From Cognataquiflexum aquatile (GTDB taxonomy: Bacteria; Bacteroidota; Bacteroidia; Cytophagales; Cyclobacteriaceae), in contig NZ_QMIK01000003.1 of NCBI RefSeq assembly GCF_003316845.1, positions 1-64,000 of the forward strand: 64,000 nucleotides of DNA, given 5' to 3'. Positions 25,100 to 34,190 of the stretch are shown here, in pieces. Below the pieces are notes generated by a model, which was not told the DNA's origin, searched no databases, and saw nothing but the letters and a program-made list of their open reading frames with translations. The position numbers were made by a program, and so were the translations under genes. The first letter of the stretch is position 1; the number at the start of each line of letters is the position of its first letter.

Positions 25100-25900
25100 G
25101 TGATAAAATATATACAAAATCTAATTCTTTTTTCGGTATTCTTATGCTCCTGCGTCTCAGATGGAGAGAGAAGCACTGCGCTCGTCAATGTCTTTGTGAT
25201 TGATGCTCCCGGCAATTTTGAGGAAGTATGGGTGGAGATTTTGGGTGTGGAGGTAAAGACCACAGGTACAAGAGGTCAGGACAATGCAGCTCCTGTTTTT
25301 TTGGAAAATATCCAAGGCAACAAGCAGGTCAACCTTTCCAATCTTATTTTGGATAAACAGTTTTTGGTAGGCCGAGGGGAATTATTGGTTGGAGCACTTA
25401 TTGAATTGACTTTAAAACTCGGAACAGACAATTATGTGGTAGTAGACGGGACGAGATTTCCATTGGTATTTGAAAGCAATGAATCGCAAAATCCTTCCCT
25501 AACAGTCAATTACCCTTTAGATCCCGGAATTTCGTACGATATCTTTATTGATTTTGAGGTTTTCAGGTCTATTAAATCCCAGCCCGATCCCACCAACGGT
25601 TTTGTGCTGAAGCCCAAACTCCGTTCCTTCACCAGGGCGGATACAGGCGAAATAGCCGGATCAATCCTTCCTCTTCAGGAAAATGCAGCCGTGTATGCCA
25701 TTCGAGGACAAGACACCCTCTCTTCCACCGCGGTTGAACTTTCCACAGGTAAATTCAAATTACGTGGACTTTTGGGAAGCCATACCATTTCGATTATTCC
25801 ATTCAATACGAATTACCTACCTGAGACTATTAAGAATGTCAATGTTGAAAGCAGAAAGATCACCCAAATAAATGCCATTACACTCCGTCCAAAACCTTAA
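25100..25900 (+). CDS. DUF4382 domain lipoprotein
   Basis: This 266-residue predicted lipoprotein starts from GTG 25100, which overlaps the upstream extension of dgt on the other strand. The signal ends in the lipobox LCSC. The mature part begins STALVNVFVIDAPGNFEEVWVEI, the hallmark start of the DUF4382 beta-sandwich, and runs to about residue 180; the rest (about 185-266, GEIAGSILPLQENAAVYAIRGQD) looks like a carboxypeptidase-regulatory-type fold. It is probably on the cell surface or in the periplasm. It lies 5 bases before ribD but has no evident link to riboflavin. Confidence 0.85.
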   Translation: MIKYIQNLILFSVFLCSCVSDGERSTALVNVFVIDAPGNFEEVWVEILGVEVKTTGTRGQDNAAPVFLENIQGNKQVNLSNLILDKQFLVGRGELLVGALIELTLKLGTDNYVVVDGTRFPLVFESNESQNPSLTVNYPLDPGISYDIFIDFEVFRSIKSQPDPTNGFVLKPKLRSFTRADTGEIAGSILPLQENAAVYAIRGQDTLSSTAVELSTGKFKLRGLLGSHTISIIPFNTNYLPETIKNVNVESRKITQINAITLRPKP

Positions 25901-25905
25901 TTCAC

Positions 25906-26931
25906 ATGACTCAGGATGAATTGTACATGCGGAGGGCCATCGAATTGGCGGAATGGGGAAGTGGCAAAGTAAGTCCCAATCCTATGGTCGGCTGTGTCAT
26001 AGTGCATGAAAACACAATCATTGGCGAAGGATATCATCAGGTTTATGGAGGACCACATGCCGAACCCAATGCCATCAATTCGGTTGCTGATCAAGATTTA
26101 TTACCAGAATCTACTGTATACGTATCCCTTGAGCCCTGCGCCCATTGGGGCAAAACTCCTCCCTGTGCCCATCTTTTGGTAGAAAAAAAAGTGAAAAAAG
26201 TTGTGGTTGGGGCGATTGATTCTAATCCTTTGGTGGGAGGAAAAGGAATTCAGATTTTAAAGGAAGCAGGAATTGAAGTTGTCACAGGAATTTTAGAAAA
26301 AGATGTAAGGGAGCAGAACAAGCGCTTTTTTACTTTTATCGAAAAGAAAAGACCTTATGTCATCCTCAAATGGGCCCAAACCCGGGATGGATTTGTGGCA
26401 AGAGAAAATTTTGATTCCAAGTGGATTTCCAATGCCTATTCGAGACAGCTTGTCCATAAGTGGAGGTCTGTGGAAGATGCCATCTTGGTCGGAACTTCCA
26501 CTGCCAAATACGACAATCCACAGTTGAATGTCAGGGATTGGGAAGGAAAAGATCCCGTCAGGATTGTATTGGATAGAAATTTGACTTTGGATAGGAGTTT
26601 GCATTTGTTTGACAACGCCCAACCTACCATCTGTTACAATCAAGTCAAATCAGAAAAATTTGAGAACTTAGATTTGGTACAATTGATGTCAGGTTTTGGA
26701 GTTAAGGAGGTTTTGGAAGACCTGTATCAAAGGAAAATTCAGAGTCTGATCGTAGAAGGTGGAGCACAGGTTTTGAAAAGTTTTATTGAAAATGAACTTT
26801 GGGATGAGGCTCGGGTTTTTACAGGTCAGGTCCAATTTGGAAAAGGCATTTCGGCACCCCTGATCAAAGGTAAATTGCTCTCCGAATCAGAAATCATGGG
26901 GGATAGGTTGGCTGTGTGGAAAAGAAATTGA
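25906..26931 (+). CDS. ribD: Riboflavin biosynthesis deaminase/reductase
   Basis: This 341-residue bifunctional enzyme deaminates and then reduces the pyrimidine intermediate of riboflavin synthesis. The N-terminal deaminase has the zinc ligands GPHAEPNAI and PCAHWGKTPPCAH, and the signature SPNPMVGCVIV. The C-terminal reductase begins near residue 150 (KRPYVILKWAQTRDGF) and includes LVGTSTAKYDNP and SLIVEGGAQVL. Both halves look complete. No other rib gene is in the window and no FMN riboswitch is visible, so it is a stand-alone locus behind the DUF4382 gene. Confidence 0.95.
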   Translation: MTQDELYMRRAIELAEWGSGKVSPNPMVGCVIVHENTIIGEGYHQVYGGPHAEPNAINSVADQDLLPESTVYVSLEPCAHWGKTPPCAHLLVEKKVKKVVVGAIDSNPLVGGKGIQILKEAGIEVVTGILEKDVREQNKRFFTFIEKKRPYVILKWAQTRDGFVARENFDSKWISNAYSRQLVHKWRSVEDAILVGTSTAKYDNPQLNVRDWEGKDPVRIVLDRNLTLDRSLHLFDNAQPTICYNQVKSEKFENLDLVQLMSGFGVKEVLEDLYQRKIQSLIVEGGAQVLKSFIENELWDEARVFTGQVQFGKGISAPLIKGKLLSESEIMGDRLAVWKRN

Positions 26932-27004
26932 AAGATTCCTTCAGATTGTCATTTAAGAAATTCAAATAGAAACAAGTCCAAAGATTTGAAAGTTGGCTAC
27001 ATCG

Positions 27005-27023
27005 GTCATCCGTCATCGGTCAA
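27005..27023. repeat. 19-base intergenic word, copy 1
   Basis: GTCATCCGTCATCGGTCAA occurs identically at 46953-46971. It contains the internal duplication GTCATC(C/G)GT. Both copies are intergenic. Confidence 0.6.
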
Positions 27024-27055
27024 CATAAATCCATAACCACAAATTGTTTTAAACC

Positions 27056-27538
27056 ATGTCCGAATCCCTCTACTTACCCGAAGCTGCCACCAAAACAGAA
27101 AAGTACCAAGCCATCCTTCCCCAGATTGAGGCTTTGATATCCTCAGAGTCTGATAGCTATGCGAATCTTGCCAATGTTGCGGCAGTATTGAGGGAAGCTT
27201 TTGGTTTTTTTTGGGTCGGATTTTACATTGTCAAAGCGGAACAGTTGGTATTGGGACCATTTCAAGGACCTTTGGCCTGTACGAGGATAGCTTTTGGAAA
27301 AGGTGTTTGCGGGACTGCTTGGAAAGAGGCTAAAACGCAACTTGTTCCTGATGTGGATGCGTTTCCGGGACATATTGCCTGCAGTTCTGCTTCACGGTCT
27401 GAGATCGTAGTTCCGGGTTTTAAAGAAGGGAAAGTTTGGATAGTCCTTGATGTCGACAGTGATCAATTTGACGATTTTGACCAAAGCGATGCTTTTTACC
27501 TCGAAAAATTGATGGCCTTGGTGGACAAATACTGTTAA
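27056..27538 (+). CDS. msrC: Free methionine-(R)-sulfoxide reductase, GAF domain
   Basis: This 160-residue cytoplasmic enzyme of the fRMsr type reduces free methionine-R-sulfoxide. It is a single GAF domain: WVGFYIV, LVLGPFQGPLACTRI, GVCGTAW and FPGHIACSSASRSEIVVP, then VLDVDSDQFDDFD. The three conserved cysteines of the catalytic relay (ACTRI, GVCG, HIACS) are all present. The start at ATG 27056 gives MSESLYLPE. It is a lone plus-strand gene, convergent with the LOG gene 8 bases downstream. Confidence 0.9.
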   Translation: MSESLYLPEAATKTEKYQAILPQIEALISSESDSYANLANVAAVLREAFGFFWVGFYIVKAEQLVLGPFQGPLACTRIAFGKGVCGTAWKEAKTQLVPDVDAFPGHIACSSASRSEIVVPGFKEGKVWIVLDVDSDQFDDFDQSDAFYLEKLMALVDKYC

Positions 27539-27545
27539 GTGAAGT

Positions 27546-28118
27546 CTACTTCACCTCCCATTTTTCAATATACTTCGGTTCGAAAGAACTCATCTTATCC
27601 AATAATTCTACAGGATCGCTGCTTACTATCAATAAGTCCAACTGCGCTTGGTGCAAAAATCCTTCTTTTGCCGAATGCTGCAGAAAAGTAATCAACCCAT
27701 CATAATACCCATGTACATTGTACAGTGCCAAAGGCTTGCTGATATAAGCCAATTGGTTGAGGGTCATGATCTCAAAAAGTTCCTCAAAAGTCCCGATTCC
27801 CCCCGGCATGGCGATAAATCCGTCGCCTTTTTCTGCCATCAGCCACTTACGGTCGCGCATGGTTTCGACGACAGTCAGTTCGGTCAATCCTCGGTGCGCT
27901 ACCTCGATGTCCACGAGTTTTTGGGGAATGATCCCATAGACATCCATCCCTGCTTCCAACATCGCATCGGCGATGACGCCCATCAACCCGACATTTCCGG
28001 CACCATAGACCAAAGCCATGTTTCTTTTGACCATTTCATTTGCCAAAGCTTTTGCTCCTTCTTCGTAGATAGGATTTTTGCCTTTGTTGGAACCGCAGTA
28101 GATGGTGATTTTTTTCAT
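27546..28118 (-). CDS. LOG family protein (TIGR00730, nucleotide phosphoribohydrolase)
   Basis: This 190-residue protein has the lysine-decarboxylase-like Rossmann fold with CGSNKGKNP near the start, VYGAGNVGLMG, ETMRDRKWLM and the motif PGGIGTFEELFE that holds the catalytic Arg/Glu site. Such proteins split ribose phosphate from nucleoside monophosphates and were once called lysine decarboxylases. I start at ATG 28118 (MKKITIYCG); an ATG six codons upstream adds only a non-conserved tail. It is a single gene preceded by TACTTTTG on its strand. Confidence 0.9.
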   Translation of the reverse strand: MKKITIYCGSNKGKNPIYEEGAKALANEMVKRNMALVYGAGNVGLMGVIADAMLEAGMDVYGIIPQKLVDIEVAHRGLTELTVVETMRDRKWLMAEKGDGFIAMPGGIGTFEELFEIMTLNQLAYISKPLALYNVHGYYDGLITFLQHSAKEGFLHQAQLDLLIVSSDPVELLDKMSSFEPKYIEKWEVK

Positions 28119-28133
28119 GAGTTGATTTTTGGA

Positions 28134-28141
28134 CAAAAGTA
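28134..28141 (-). promoter_or_regulatory. Possible promoter box of the LOG gene
   Basis: TACTTTTG on the minus strand matches TAnnTTTG and lies 16 bases before the start codon. No TTG at the proper distance was found. Confidence 0.45.
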
Positions 28142-28157
28142 AGTGTATTTACCCTAT

Positions 28158-28553
28158 TCTGCGAAGGTCTGCGAAATCCGCGGGAGTAATTTTTTGAATT
28201 CTGAGTATTTAAAGTCCCGCAGACATCGCAGATTTTTGCAGAAAAAAATATAAGGTGTCCCGCGAAGGCGCGAAGATGCAAAGAAAAAAATTTACCTCAG
28301 AGGACGCGGAGGCCACGGAGAAAAAAAGAGCAAAGCCTCTAAGAAATGCACCTTGCGGTCAAAGCTAAACCACTGGGGTCATTGCGGTAAAATTTTTCAG
28401 AATTACCAATCATCAACTGTGAAAATCTGTGTTCATCAGTGGTAAATATTTTTTCCCGCAGACAACGCAAATTGGCGCAGAACCTTTTCTCCTAAAGCCA
28501 TACATCTGGATATTTGATTTTTTCTCTGCGAAGGTCTGCGAAATCTGCTGGAG
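28158..28553. repeat. Mosaic of degenerate inverted repeats
   Basis: This 480-base gap has no gene. Unit A (TCTGCGAAGGTCTGCGAAAT core) occurs at 28158-28186 and 28525-28553 with two mismatches. Unit B (CCCGCAGACATCGCAGATTT type) occurs at 28216-28243 and 28455-28482 and is an imperfect reverse complement of A, so A-B and B-A can form two hairpins. Between them lie words of the types CGCGAAGGCGCGAAGATGC, GAGGACGCGGAGGCCACGG and TCTGTGTTCATCAGTGGT. Such words recur between genes in many unrelated bacteria, as I recall; their role is unknown. Confidence 0.65.
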
Positions 28554-28600
28554 AAATTTTCAGGACCTGGCTCATTTTACCCTTTTCCAATTATTCTCCC

Positions 28601-28608
28601 TAATTTTG
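28601..28608 (+). promoter_or_regulatory. Promoter box directly before rdgB
   Basis: TAATTTTG matches TAnnTTTG and ends 6 bases before the start codon, implying a leaderless or nearly leaderless message. Confidence 0.5.
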
Positions 28609-28613
28609 ACCCT

Positions 28614-29183
28614 ATGAAAATCTGTTTTGCCACCAACAACAAAAATAAAATAGAAGAGGTCAAATCTGCCCTTGGAGAGGACTTTATAATTGTATCCTTG
28701 GAAGAAATCGGCTGTCGGGAAGAACTTCCCGAAACAGGTGACACCTTGGAACACAATGCCTTCCAAAAAGCCAGGTATGTCAAAGACAACTATGGTGTGG
28801 ATTGCTTTGCAGACGATACCGGATTGGAAGTGGCGGCATTGGATGGAGCTCCGGGAGTTTATTCAGGAAGATTTGCCGGCGAACCGAGAAGTGATGACAG
28901 GAATTTAGACTTGCTTTTGAGCAAAATGGCAGGAAAGGAAAATAGGAAAGCGAGGTTCAGGACCGTCATTGCGCTTATTCTGAATGGGGAAGAGCATGCC
29001 TTTGATGGAGTCGCAGAAGGTGACATAATTCATGAAAGAATCGGAACCGGTGGCTTTGGCTATGATCCTGTATTTGTTCCAAATGGATTCAAAAAAACTT
29101 TTGCTGAATTGACCTTGGAAGAAAAAAATAGCATCAGCCACCGTGGTAAGGCTGTAAAAGCTTTGGTCAACTTTCTCAAATAA
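28614..29183 (+). CDS. rdgB: Non-canonical purine NTP pyrophosphatase (RdgB/HAM1)
   Basis: This 189-residue cytoplasmic enzyme removes XTP, ITP and dITP from the nucleotide pool. It has the family motifs ATNNKNKIEEV at the N-terminus, FADDTGLEVAALDGAPGVYS with the catalytic Asp, GFGYDPVFVPNG and SHRGKA near the end. The length is normal. The next gene, udk, starts 19 bases downstream. Confidence 0.95.
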   Translation: MKICFATNNKNKIEEVKSALGEDFIIVSLEEIGCREELPETGDTLEHNAFQKARYVKDNYGVDCFADDTGLEVAALDGAPGVYSGRFAGEPRSDDRNLDLLLSKMAGKENRKARFRTVIALILNGEEHAFDGVAEGDIIHERIGTGGFGYDPVFVPNGFKKTFAELTLEEKNSISHRGKAVKALVNFLK

Positions 29184-29188
29184 AGTTT

Positions 29189-29196
29189 TAAATTTG
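29189..29196 (+). promoter_or_regulatory. Promoter box directly before udk
   Basis: TAAATTTG lies 7 bases before the ATG of udk and just after the rdgB stop. It fits the same near-leaderless pattern as at rdgB and glyS. Confidence 0.4.
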
Positions 29197-29202
29197 TTAC
29201 CC

Positions 29203-29820
29203 ATGAACAAACCATTTATTGTAGGTATAACCGGGGGAAGTGCATCGGGCAAGACTTTATTTTTAGATAGACTTTTGAATTCATTTGATCCCGGGGAAGT
29301 TTGTCTGATTTCTCAGGACAATTATTACAAACCGAGACACCTGCAACCGGTGGATGAAAAAGGGATCCACAATTTTGATACGCCCAACTCCATTGATTTT
29401 GCGCAATACGCTGAAGATATCAAGAAGATCCAAAATGGAGAGACTGTCTACAGACAGGAATACACTTTCAACAATCCCAACAAAAAACCCAAAACCCTTG
29501 AATTTGCACCGGCGCCTGTGGTCGTGGTAGAAGGGATATTCGTACTTTATTATCCAGAGTTGGCGGACTTATTGGACCTGAAAGTATTTATCGATGCCAA
29601 AGAATACATCAAGCTTAAGCGTAGGATCGTCAGGGACAAAGTAGAGCGGGGTTATGACTTGGATGATGTTTTATATCGGTACGAGATGCACGTCATGCCG
29701 ACTTATGAAAAATACATTGAGCCTTTCAAGAACGATGCAGACCTGATCATTCCAAACAACAGGAATTTTGACCATGCCTTGGATGTGATCCGATCCTACC
29801 TAAGGATAAAAACAAAGTAA
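29203..29820 (+). CDS. udk: Uridine kinase
   Basis: This 205-residue P-loop kinase phosphorylates uridine and cytidine in pyrimidine salvage. It has Walker A GITGGSASGKT at residues 7-17, ISQDNYYKPRHLQ, the substrate motif FDTPNSIDF, VVVEGIFVLYYPEL and the basic lid KLKRRIVRDKVERGYD. ATG 29203 is chosen because the earlier TTG lies before the conserved start and overlaps the promoter box. The length is complete for the family. Confidence 0.94.
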   Translation: MNKPFIVGITGGSASGKTLFLDRLLNSFDPGEVCLISQDNYYKPRHLQPVDEKGIHNFDTPNSIDFAQYAEDIKKIQNGETVYRQEYTFNNPNKKPKTLEFAPAPVVVVEGIFVLYYPELADLLDLKVFIDAKEYIKLKRRIVRDKVERGYDLDDVLYRYEMHVMPTYEKYIEPFKNDADLIIPNNRNFDHALDVIRSYLRIKTK

Positions 29821-29895
29821 CCCGAATTGCTTCAGATTCAGTTTTTTTTAGGTTAGGCCTTTTGTATTTACAAAACTTTATATATTTGCTCCCCC

Positions 29896-30261
29896 GTGAG
29901 AAAACAAACCCGAAATATTGCCTTATTAAGACAGAGAGCGACCATTTTGTTGGTGCTGTTCTTTTGCTTGGTGGTGAGCGGCGCTGAATATTTTCCCAAA
30001 GGAGCCGATCAATCCAAGAAAAACAACAAGGAACAATCCCAAGATGCGGATTCTTCCTCCGAACACCAGACTTTTTTAAATGTTGCAGTTGATGCCGTGG
30101 TTCCTTTCGTAACCGTGCTCTCCCAACAGGTATTTTATTTGATTTACGAAAACTACACTGTCGAGCCGCCCGTCACAAACGGCGTCAGCATTTCATTGCC
30201 TTTGAATTTTCCGTATTGGGAAATCCTCTTGGAGAGGATTATTTCTCCCAATGCACCCTGA
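29896..30261 (+). CDS. Hypothetical small protein with one membrane helix
   Basis: This 121-residue protein of unknown function starts from GTG 29896, 8 bases after the box TATATTTG. It has a basic N-terminus, one hydrophobic segment (residues 16-30, ATILLVLFFCLVVSG), a polar linker rich in Lys, Asp and Ser, and a C-terminal half with VVPFVTVLSQQVFYLIYE. It lies 80 bases before secDF on the same strand. I see no known motif; coding quality and position support it as real. Confidence 0.6.
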   Translation: MRKQTRNIALLRQRATILLVLFFCLVVSGAEYFPKGADQSKKNNKEQSQDADSSSEHQTFLNVAVDAVVPFVTVLSQQVFYLIYENYTVEPPVTNGVSISLPLNFPYWEILLERIISPNAP

Positions 30262-30341
30262 TATTTTTTTCTTTCTCGAATACCTGAGCCTATAATGGCT
30301 TTCCCAAAAATCTTGTAATCAAACAATCAAAAATCAATCAT

Positions 30342-33311
30342 ATGCGTAACCAAGGAGTCATTGTGTTTTTGACCGTGGTAGTCACAGCTTTGTGTCTGTA
30401 TTACCTGTCATTCACATTCGTTTCAAACAACATCCAACAAAAGGCTGTAGCATTCGCTACTGACGGAACGGGAAATCTGGATTTTGCCAAAAAGCAGTCC
30501 TACCTCGATTCAATCTACCGAGAGCCTGTGTATAATTTTCTAGGTGCCAAATTCACCTACAAAGAAATCAAAGAAACCGAATTGGGACTCGGCCTTGACT
30601 TACAGGGCGGTATGCACGTTACTTTGGAAGTTTCTCCCATCGAAATCCTAAAGGGTCTTTCAGGTAACAGCAAAGATGTGGCTTTCAATGCCGCATTGGA
30701 CGAGGCAAGCCTAGCCGCCAAAACGAGCAACAGCAAGTTTGTGGACTTGTTTTACAGCTCATGGCAAAAACAAGCTCCCGGACAGAAACTGAGCGCCATA
30801 TTTGCGACCGCAGCCAACAGAGGTAGAATTTCATTGGAATCTTCCGATTCTGATATTCTTCAGATCATTGACACTGAAGTTGAAAATGCGATTGAGCGTT
30901 CATTCAATATCCTAAGAACAAGGGTAGACAGGTTCGGAACTTCCCAACCAAATATCCAGAGAATCCAAGGTTCGGGCCGAATCCAGATCGAACTTCCAGG
31001 TGTAGACAATGCAACCAGGGTGAGAAATCTCCTTCAGGGTGTTGCTAAGCTCCAATTTTGGGAAGTGGCAGAAGTTAACGAATACCTGTCTCAGTTGGAA
31101 GCCGCTAACAGTCTTTTGGTAGCTGAAGCACAAGCAAAAAAAGCTGCGGTTCAGCCTGAAATTGCCGAAACTGATTCGGCAAAAGCCGCCGCTGCATTAT
31201 CAGAATTAGAACAACAATTGGCCGGAACTGCAGATTCTACGGATGTTTCTACTTCTGTTTCTCCGATTTTTTCCTTGACCAAATCACAACAAGGATTGGT
31301 GTATGAGATCAGGGATACTGTGGCCATCAACAGGATTTTTGCCAGAGAGGATATAAAGTCAGTTTTGCCAAGAGATGTAAAATTCCTTTGGGCCGTAAAG
31401 CCTGAAGTGGCTGAAAACCTTGAGTTGTTGGAACTGTATGCCATCAAAAAGAGCAGAACAGGTGACCAAGCTCCTTTGGAAGGTGATGTCATCACGGATG
31501 CACGTCAGACTTTGGATCAGACTTCCCGTCCTGCGGTAAGCATGCAGATGAATGCCGATGGTGCCAGAAGATGGAGAAAACTGACCGGTGATAACATCGG
31601 TAGAAGAATCGCTGTGGTCCTTGATGATTTTGTCTATACTGCGCCGATGGTGCAAGGTGAAATCCCTTCCGGACAGTCAGAAATCACCGGTAACTTCACC
31701 ATTGAAGAAGCCAAAGATTTGGCAAATATCCTGAAGTCAGGTTCACTTCCTGCACCGACCAAAATTGTGGAAGAAGCCATCATCGGCCCAACTTTAGGTA
31801 AGGAAGCACAAAGCCAGGGTATCATTTCCATGGTTGCGGGCTTGTTGTTGGTTGTGGTATTCATGGTGGCCTATTATGCCAAAGGCGGTTTCATAGCTGT
31901 TGCAGCTTTGATATTCAACATCTTCTTCATTTTGGGGATTTTGGCACAGCTCGGCGCCGCATTGACCTTGCCGGGTATCGCGGGTATCGTGTTGACGATC
32001 GGTATGTCTATTGATGCCAACGTGTTGATATTTGAAAGGATCAAAGAAGAAATGGCCAACGGTGTCGGCATCATCGCCGCAATAAATGAAGGGTATAAAA
32101 AAGCGTTCTCCTCCATTTTGGATTCCAACGTGACCACTTTCCTTGTGGGTGTGATCCTTTATGCACTCGGTCAGGGACCTGTCAAAGGTTTTGCCATCGT
32201 CTTGATGATCGGTATCGCCTGTTCATTCTTTACTGCGGTATTTGTGACAAGGTTGATTTTGGCTTTTGCTACCAAAAAAGGAGACAACAGCAAAGTATCT
32301 TTCGATACACCTTTGGCAAAAGGATTACTGAACAACCTCAATTTCGATTTCATGGGTTCAAGAAAAGTGTCTTACATGTTTTCTACCGGATTCATAGTAA
32401 TAGGTTTAGCTATCGCTTTGTTCAATGGATTGAAATTCGGTGTGGATTTTACCGGTGGAAGGTCTTATATCGTGACATTCTCTCAACCTGTTGTAGCTTC
32501 TGATCTGAAAGTCGGTTTGGACAATGAATTTGATGGGTCTGTAGAGGTTAAATCCTATGGAGGAAGCAATATCATGAAAATCACCACTTCTTACCTGATC
32601 AATGAAGATGACGATGCTTCCAACGTTGAAGTAGAAACCAAAGTAAGAGAGGGAATAGAAACAGTATTGGGCTTAACCTATTCCACAGATGCATCCAATA
32701 TCCAGGACGGTCAGTTTGCCATTACCGGATCATCCAAAGTAGGGGCTACAGTGGCAGATGACATCAAAAAGTCCTCAGCAGAAGCGATGTTCTTCGCATT
32801 GGTGGCTATCTTCCTCTATATCCTTTTGAGGTTCCGTAAGTGGCAGTTCTCTTTGGGTGCTATTATTGCCTTGATTCACGATGTGCTTTTTGTGATTGCA
32901 GCCTTTGCAATAGGAAATTTGCTGGGAGCCAATTTTGAGATTGACCAGGTATTTATTGCAGCTGTTTTGACAGTTGTCGGTTATTCTATCAATGACACGG
33001 TAATTATCTTTGACCGTATCAGGGAAAACATCGAAATGCGTGGTACTTCCAAATTGGTGAAGATGTTCAATGACGCCATCAACCAAACCCTATCAAGAAC
33101 CTTGATCACTTCGTTTACGACTTTGATTGTGGTACTTGTGTTGTTGTTGTTCGGTGGTGAAGTATTGAGAGGATTCTCGTTTGCATTGTTTGTAGGTATC
33201 ATCATCGGTACTTATTCTTCCATATTTATCGCTTCGCCGATTGTGGTGGATTTGATGAAAAAGGAAATCGAAGCCGAAAGCTTACAGGAAGTAGCAAAGA
33301 AGGCGGTATAA
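30342..33311 (+). CDS. secDF: Protein translocase SecDF fusion
   Basis: This 989-residue inner-membrane protein uses the proton gradient to pull proteins across in Sec export. The SecD half has an N-terminal helix, LGLGLDLQGGMHVTLEV, a periplasmic domain with RVDRFGTSQPNIQ, and six helices starting near residue 495. The SecF half begins near 670 (NFDFMGSRKVSYMFS), contains GVDFTGGRSYIV, and ends with helices including GYSINDTVIIFDRIREN. The natural fusion of SecD and SecF is typical of Bacteroidota. An Ala/Glu-rich insertion (about 245-305) lies in the periplasmic part. It ends in a strong terminator and stands alone. Confidence 0.96.
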   Translation: MRNQGVIVFLTVVVTALCLYYLSFTFVSNNIQQKAVAFATDGTGNLDFAKKQSYLDSIYREPVYNFLGAKFTYKEIKETELGLGLDLQGGMHVTLEVSPIEILKGLSGNSKDVAFNAALDEASLAAKTSNSKFVDLFYSSWQKQAPGQKLSAIFATAANRGRISLESSDSDILQIIDTEVENAIERSFNILRTRVDRFGTSQPNIQRIQGSGRIQIELPGVDNATRVRNLLQGVAKLQFWEVAEVNEYLSQLEAANSLLVAEAQAKKAAVQPEIAETDSAKAAAALSELEQQLAGTADSTDVSTSVSPIFSLTKSQQGLVYEIRDTVAINRIFAREDIKSVLPRDVKFLWAVKPEVAENLELLELYAIKKSRTGDQAPLEGDVITDARQTLDQTSRPAVSMQMNADGARRWRKLTGDNIGRRIAVVLDDFVYTAPMVQGEIPSGQSEITGNFTIEEAKDLANILKSGSLPAPTKIVEEAIIGPTLGKEAQSQGIISMVAGLLLVVVFMVAYYAKGGFIAVAALIFNIFFILGILAQLGAALTLPGIAGIVLTIGMSIDANVLIFERIKEEMANGVGIIAAINEGYKKAFSSILDSNVTTFLVGVILYALGQGPVKGFAIVLMIGIACSFFTAVFVTRLILAFATKKGDNSKVSFDTPLAKGLLNNLNFDFMGSRKVSYMFSTGFIVIGLAIALFNGLKFGVDFTGGRSYIVTFSQPVVASDLKVGLDNEFDGSVEVKSYGGSNIMKITTSYLINEDDDASNVEVETKVREGIETVLGLTYSTDASNIQDGQFAITGSSKVGATVADDIKKSSAEAMFFALVAIFLYILLRFRKWQFSLGAIIALIHDVLFVIAAFAIGNLLGANFEIDQVFIAAVLTVVGYSINDTVIIFDRIRENIEMRGTSKLVKMFNDAINQTLSRTLITSFTTLIVVLVLLLFGGEVLRGFSFALFVGIIIGTYSSIFIASPIVVDLMKKEIEAESLQEVAKKAV

Positions 33312-33333
33312 TTTCTGAATTTTGACCAATGTC

Positions 33334-33367
33334 AAAGGGAGTCAGCGCAATCTGACTCCCTTTTTTT
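33334..33367 (+). terminator. Intrinsic terminator after secDF
   Basis: AAAGGGAGTCAG pairs with CTGACTCCCTTT (12 pairs, six-base loop) followed by a run of T. Confidence 0.92.
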
Positions 33368-33449
33368 GTGTTTTCATCAAAAAATACCCTAATCACGGGA
33401 TTTTTCGAGATTTTGATTCCTGTTATTTTTGGGGAATAAAATAGTTGAT

Positions 33450-34139
33450 ATGTCAAGCAGCGTTTATCTTTTTGTGATTGTGTTGAGTGTGGTTCTTTCA
33501 CTCGTTAATTTCGGCTTGAAAAAGAATAACCGGTTCCAGGGCCACGGGATTATTTTGGGAATTTTGCTTTTGGTAATGGTATTTGAATCCATAGGAAGCT
33601 ATACCGCGAGCATGAAAATCAACAATTCCCTGCTCTACAATATCTGTTGGGTGTATGTGGAATCTTTGCTCTTGGTGCTGTATTTCTACAAATTTGAAAA
33701 AAGTACCTCCGCCAAAAAGAATATTCTCTTGGTCTCTTTCCTTTTACTCCTTTGGGGCATTGTCAATTCTGTATTTTTTCAGCCCATTTCTACTGTTTTT
33801 CAATTCTATTCTTTTTTACCCAATAGCCTTTTTATTCTTGTTTTATGTGTCCGGTTTCTTTCCAATATACTGAATCTCCGGATTTTTAAAGATTGGAATC
33901 TGATCGCCCTTCCCCATTTTTGGATTAGCACTGCGATTCTGTTTTTTTATGTCGAAGCTGTATTGGTTTTTGGGATGTACCAATTTTCTCCCCAATTCGT
34001 GGTAGACAATGTATCTATAATTTTTGGGTTCAACAGGATGATGGCAGGTATGATGTACCTGATCTTTGGGTTGTCATTTTTTTTTCCGACGATGTTCAAG
34101 AGAAACTTTGCTGAAGGAAATACCATGGCCATGCTATAA
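33450..34139 (+). CDS. Multi-pass membrane protein, paralog A of a pair
   Basis: This 229-residue protein has about seven predicted membrane helices and no recognised family. It is paralogous to the protein at 34607: both have a GY/GSYxA segment after helix 2 (SIGSYTASMKINNSLLYNI against EFYGGYLARQGIRNHWVYNI), VNSVFFQPI against LNTLFFDPI, a PxFWxxxxxLFFY motif and a C-terminal GxMYLxFGLxxxxPxF. The start is ATG 33450. It precedes the CPPGC protein by 51 bases and, further on, a histidine kinase and response regulator, so a sensing role is conceivable. Function unknown. Confidence 0.75.
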   Translation: MSSSVYLFVIVLSVVLSLVNFGLKKNNRFQGHGIILGILLLVMVFESIGSYTASMKINNSLLYNICWVYVESLLLVLYFYKFEKSTSAKKNILLVSFLLLLWGIVNSVFFQPISTVFQFYSFLPNSLFILVLCVRFLSNILNLRIFKDWNLIALPHFWISTAILFFYVEAVLVFGMYQFSPQFVVDNVSIIFGFNRMMAGMMYLIFGLSFFFPTMFKRNFAEGNTMAML

Positions 34140-34190
34140 AAATTGGTTATTTTTTTCTTTCTTGGATACTGAAACACAAATTCAGGGATC

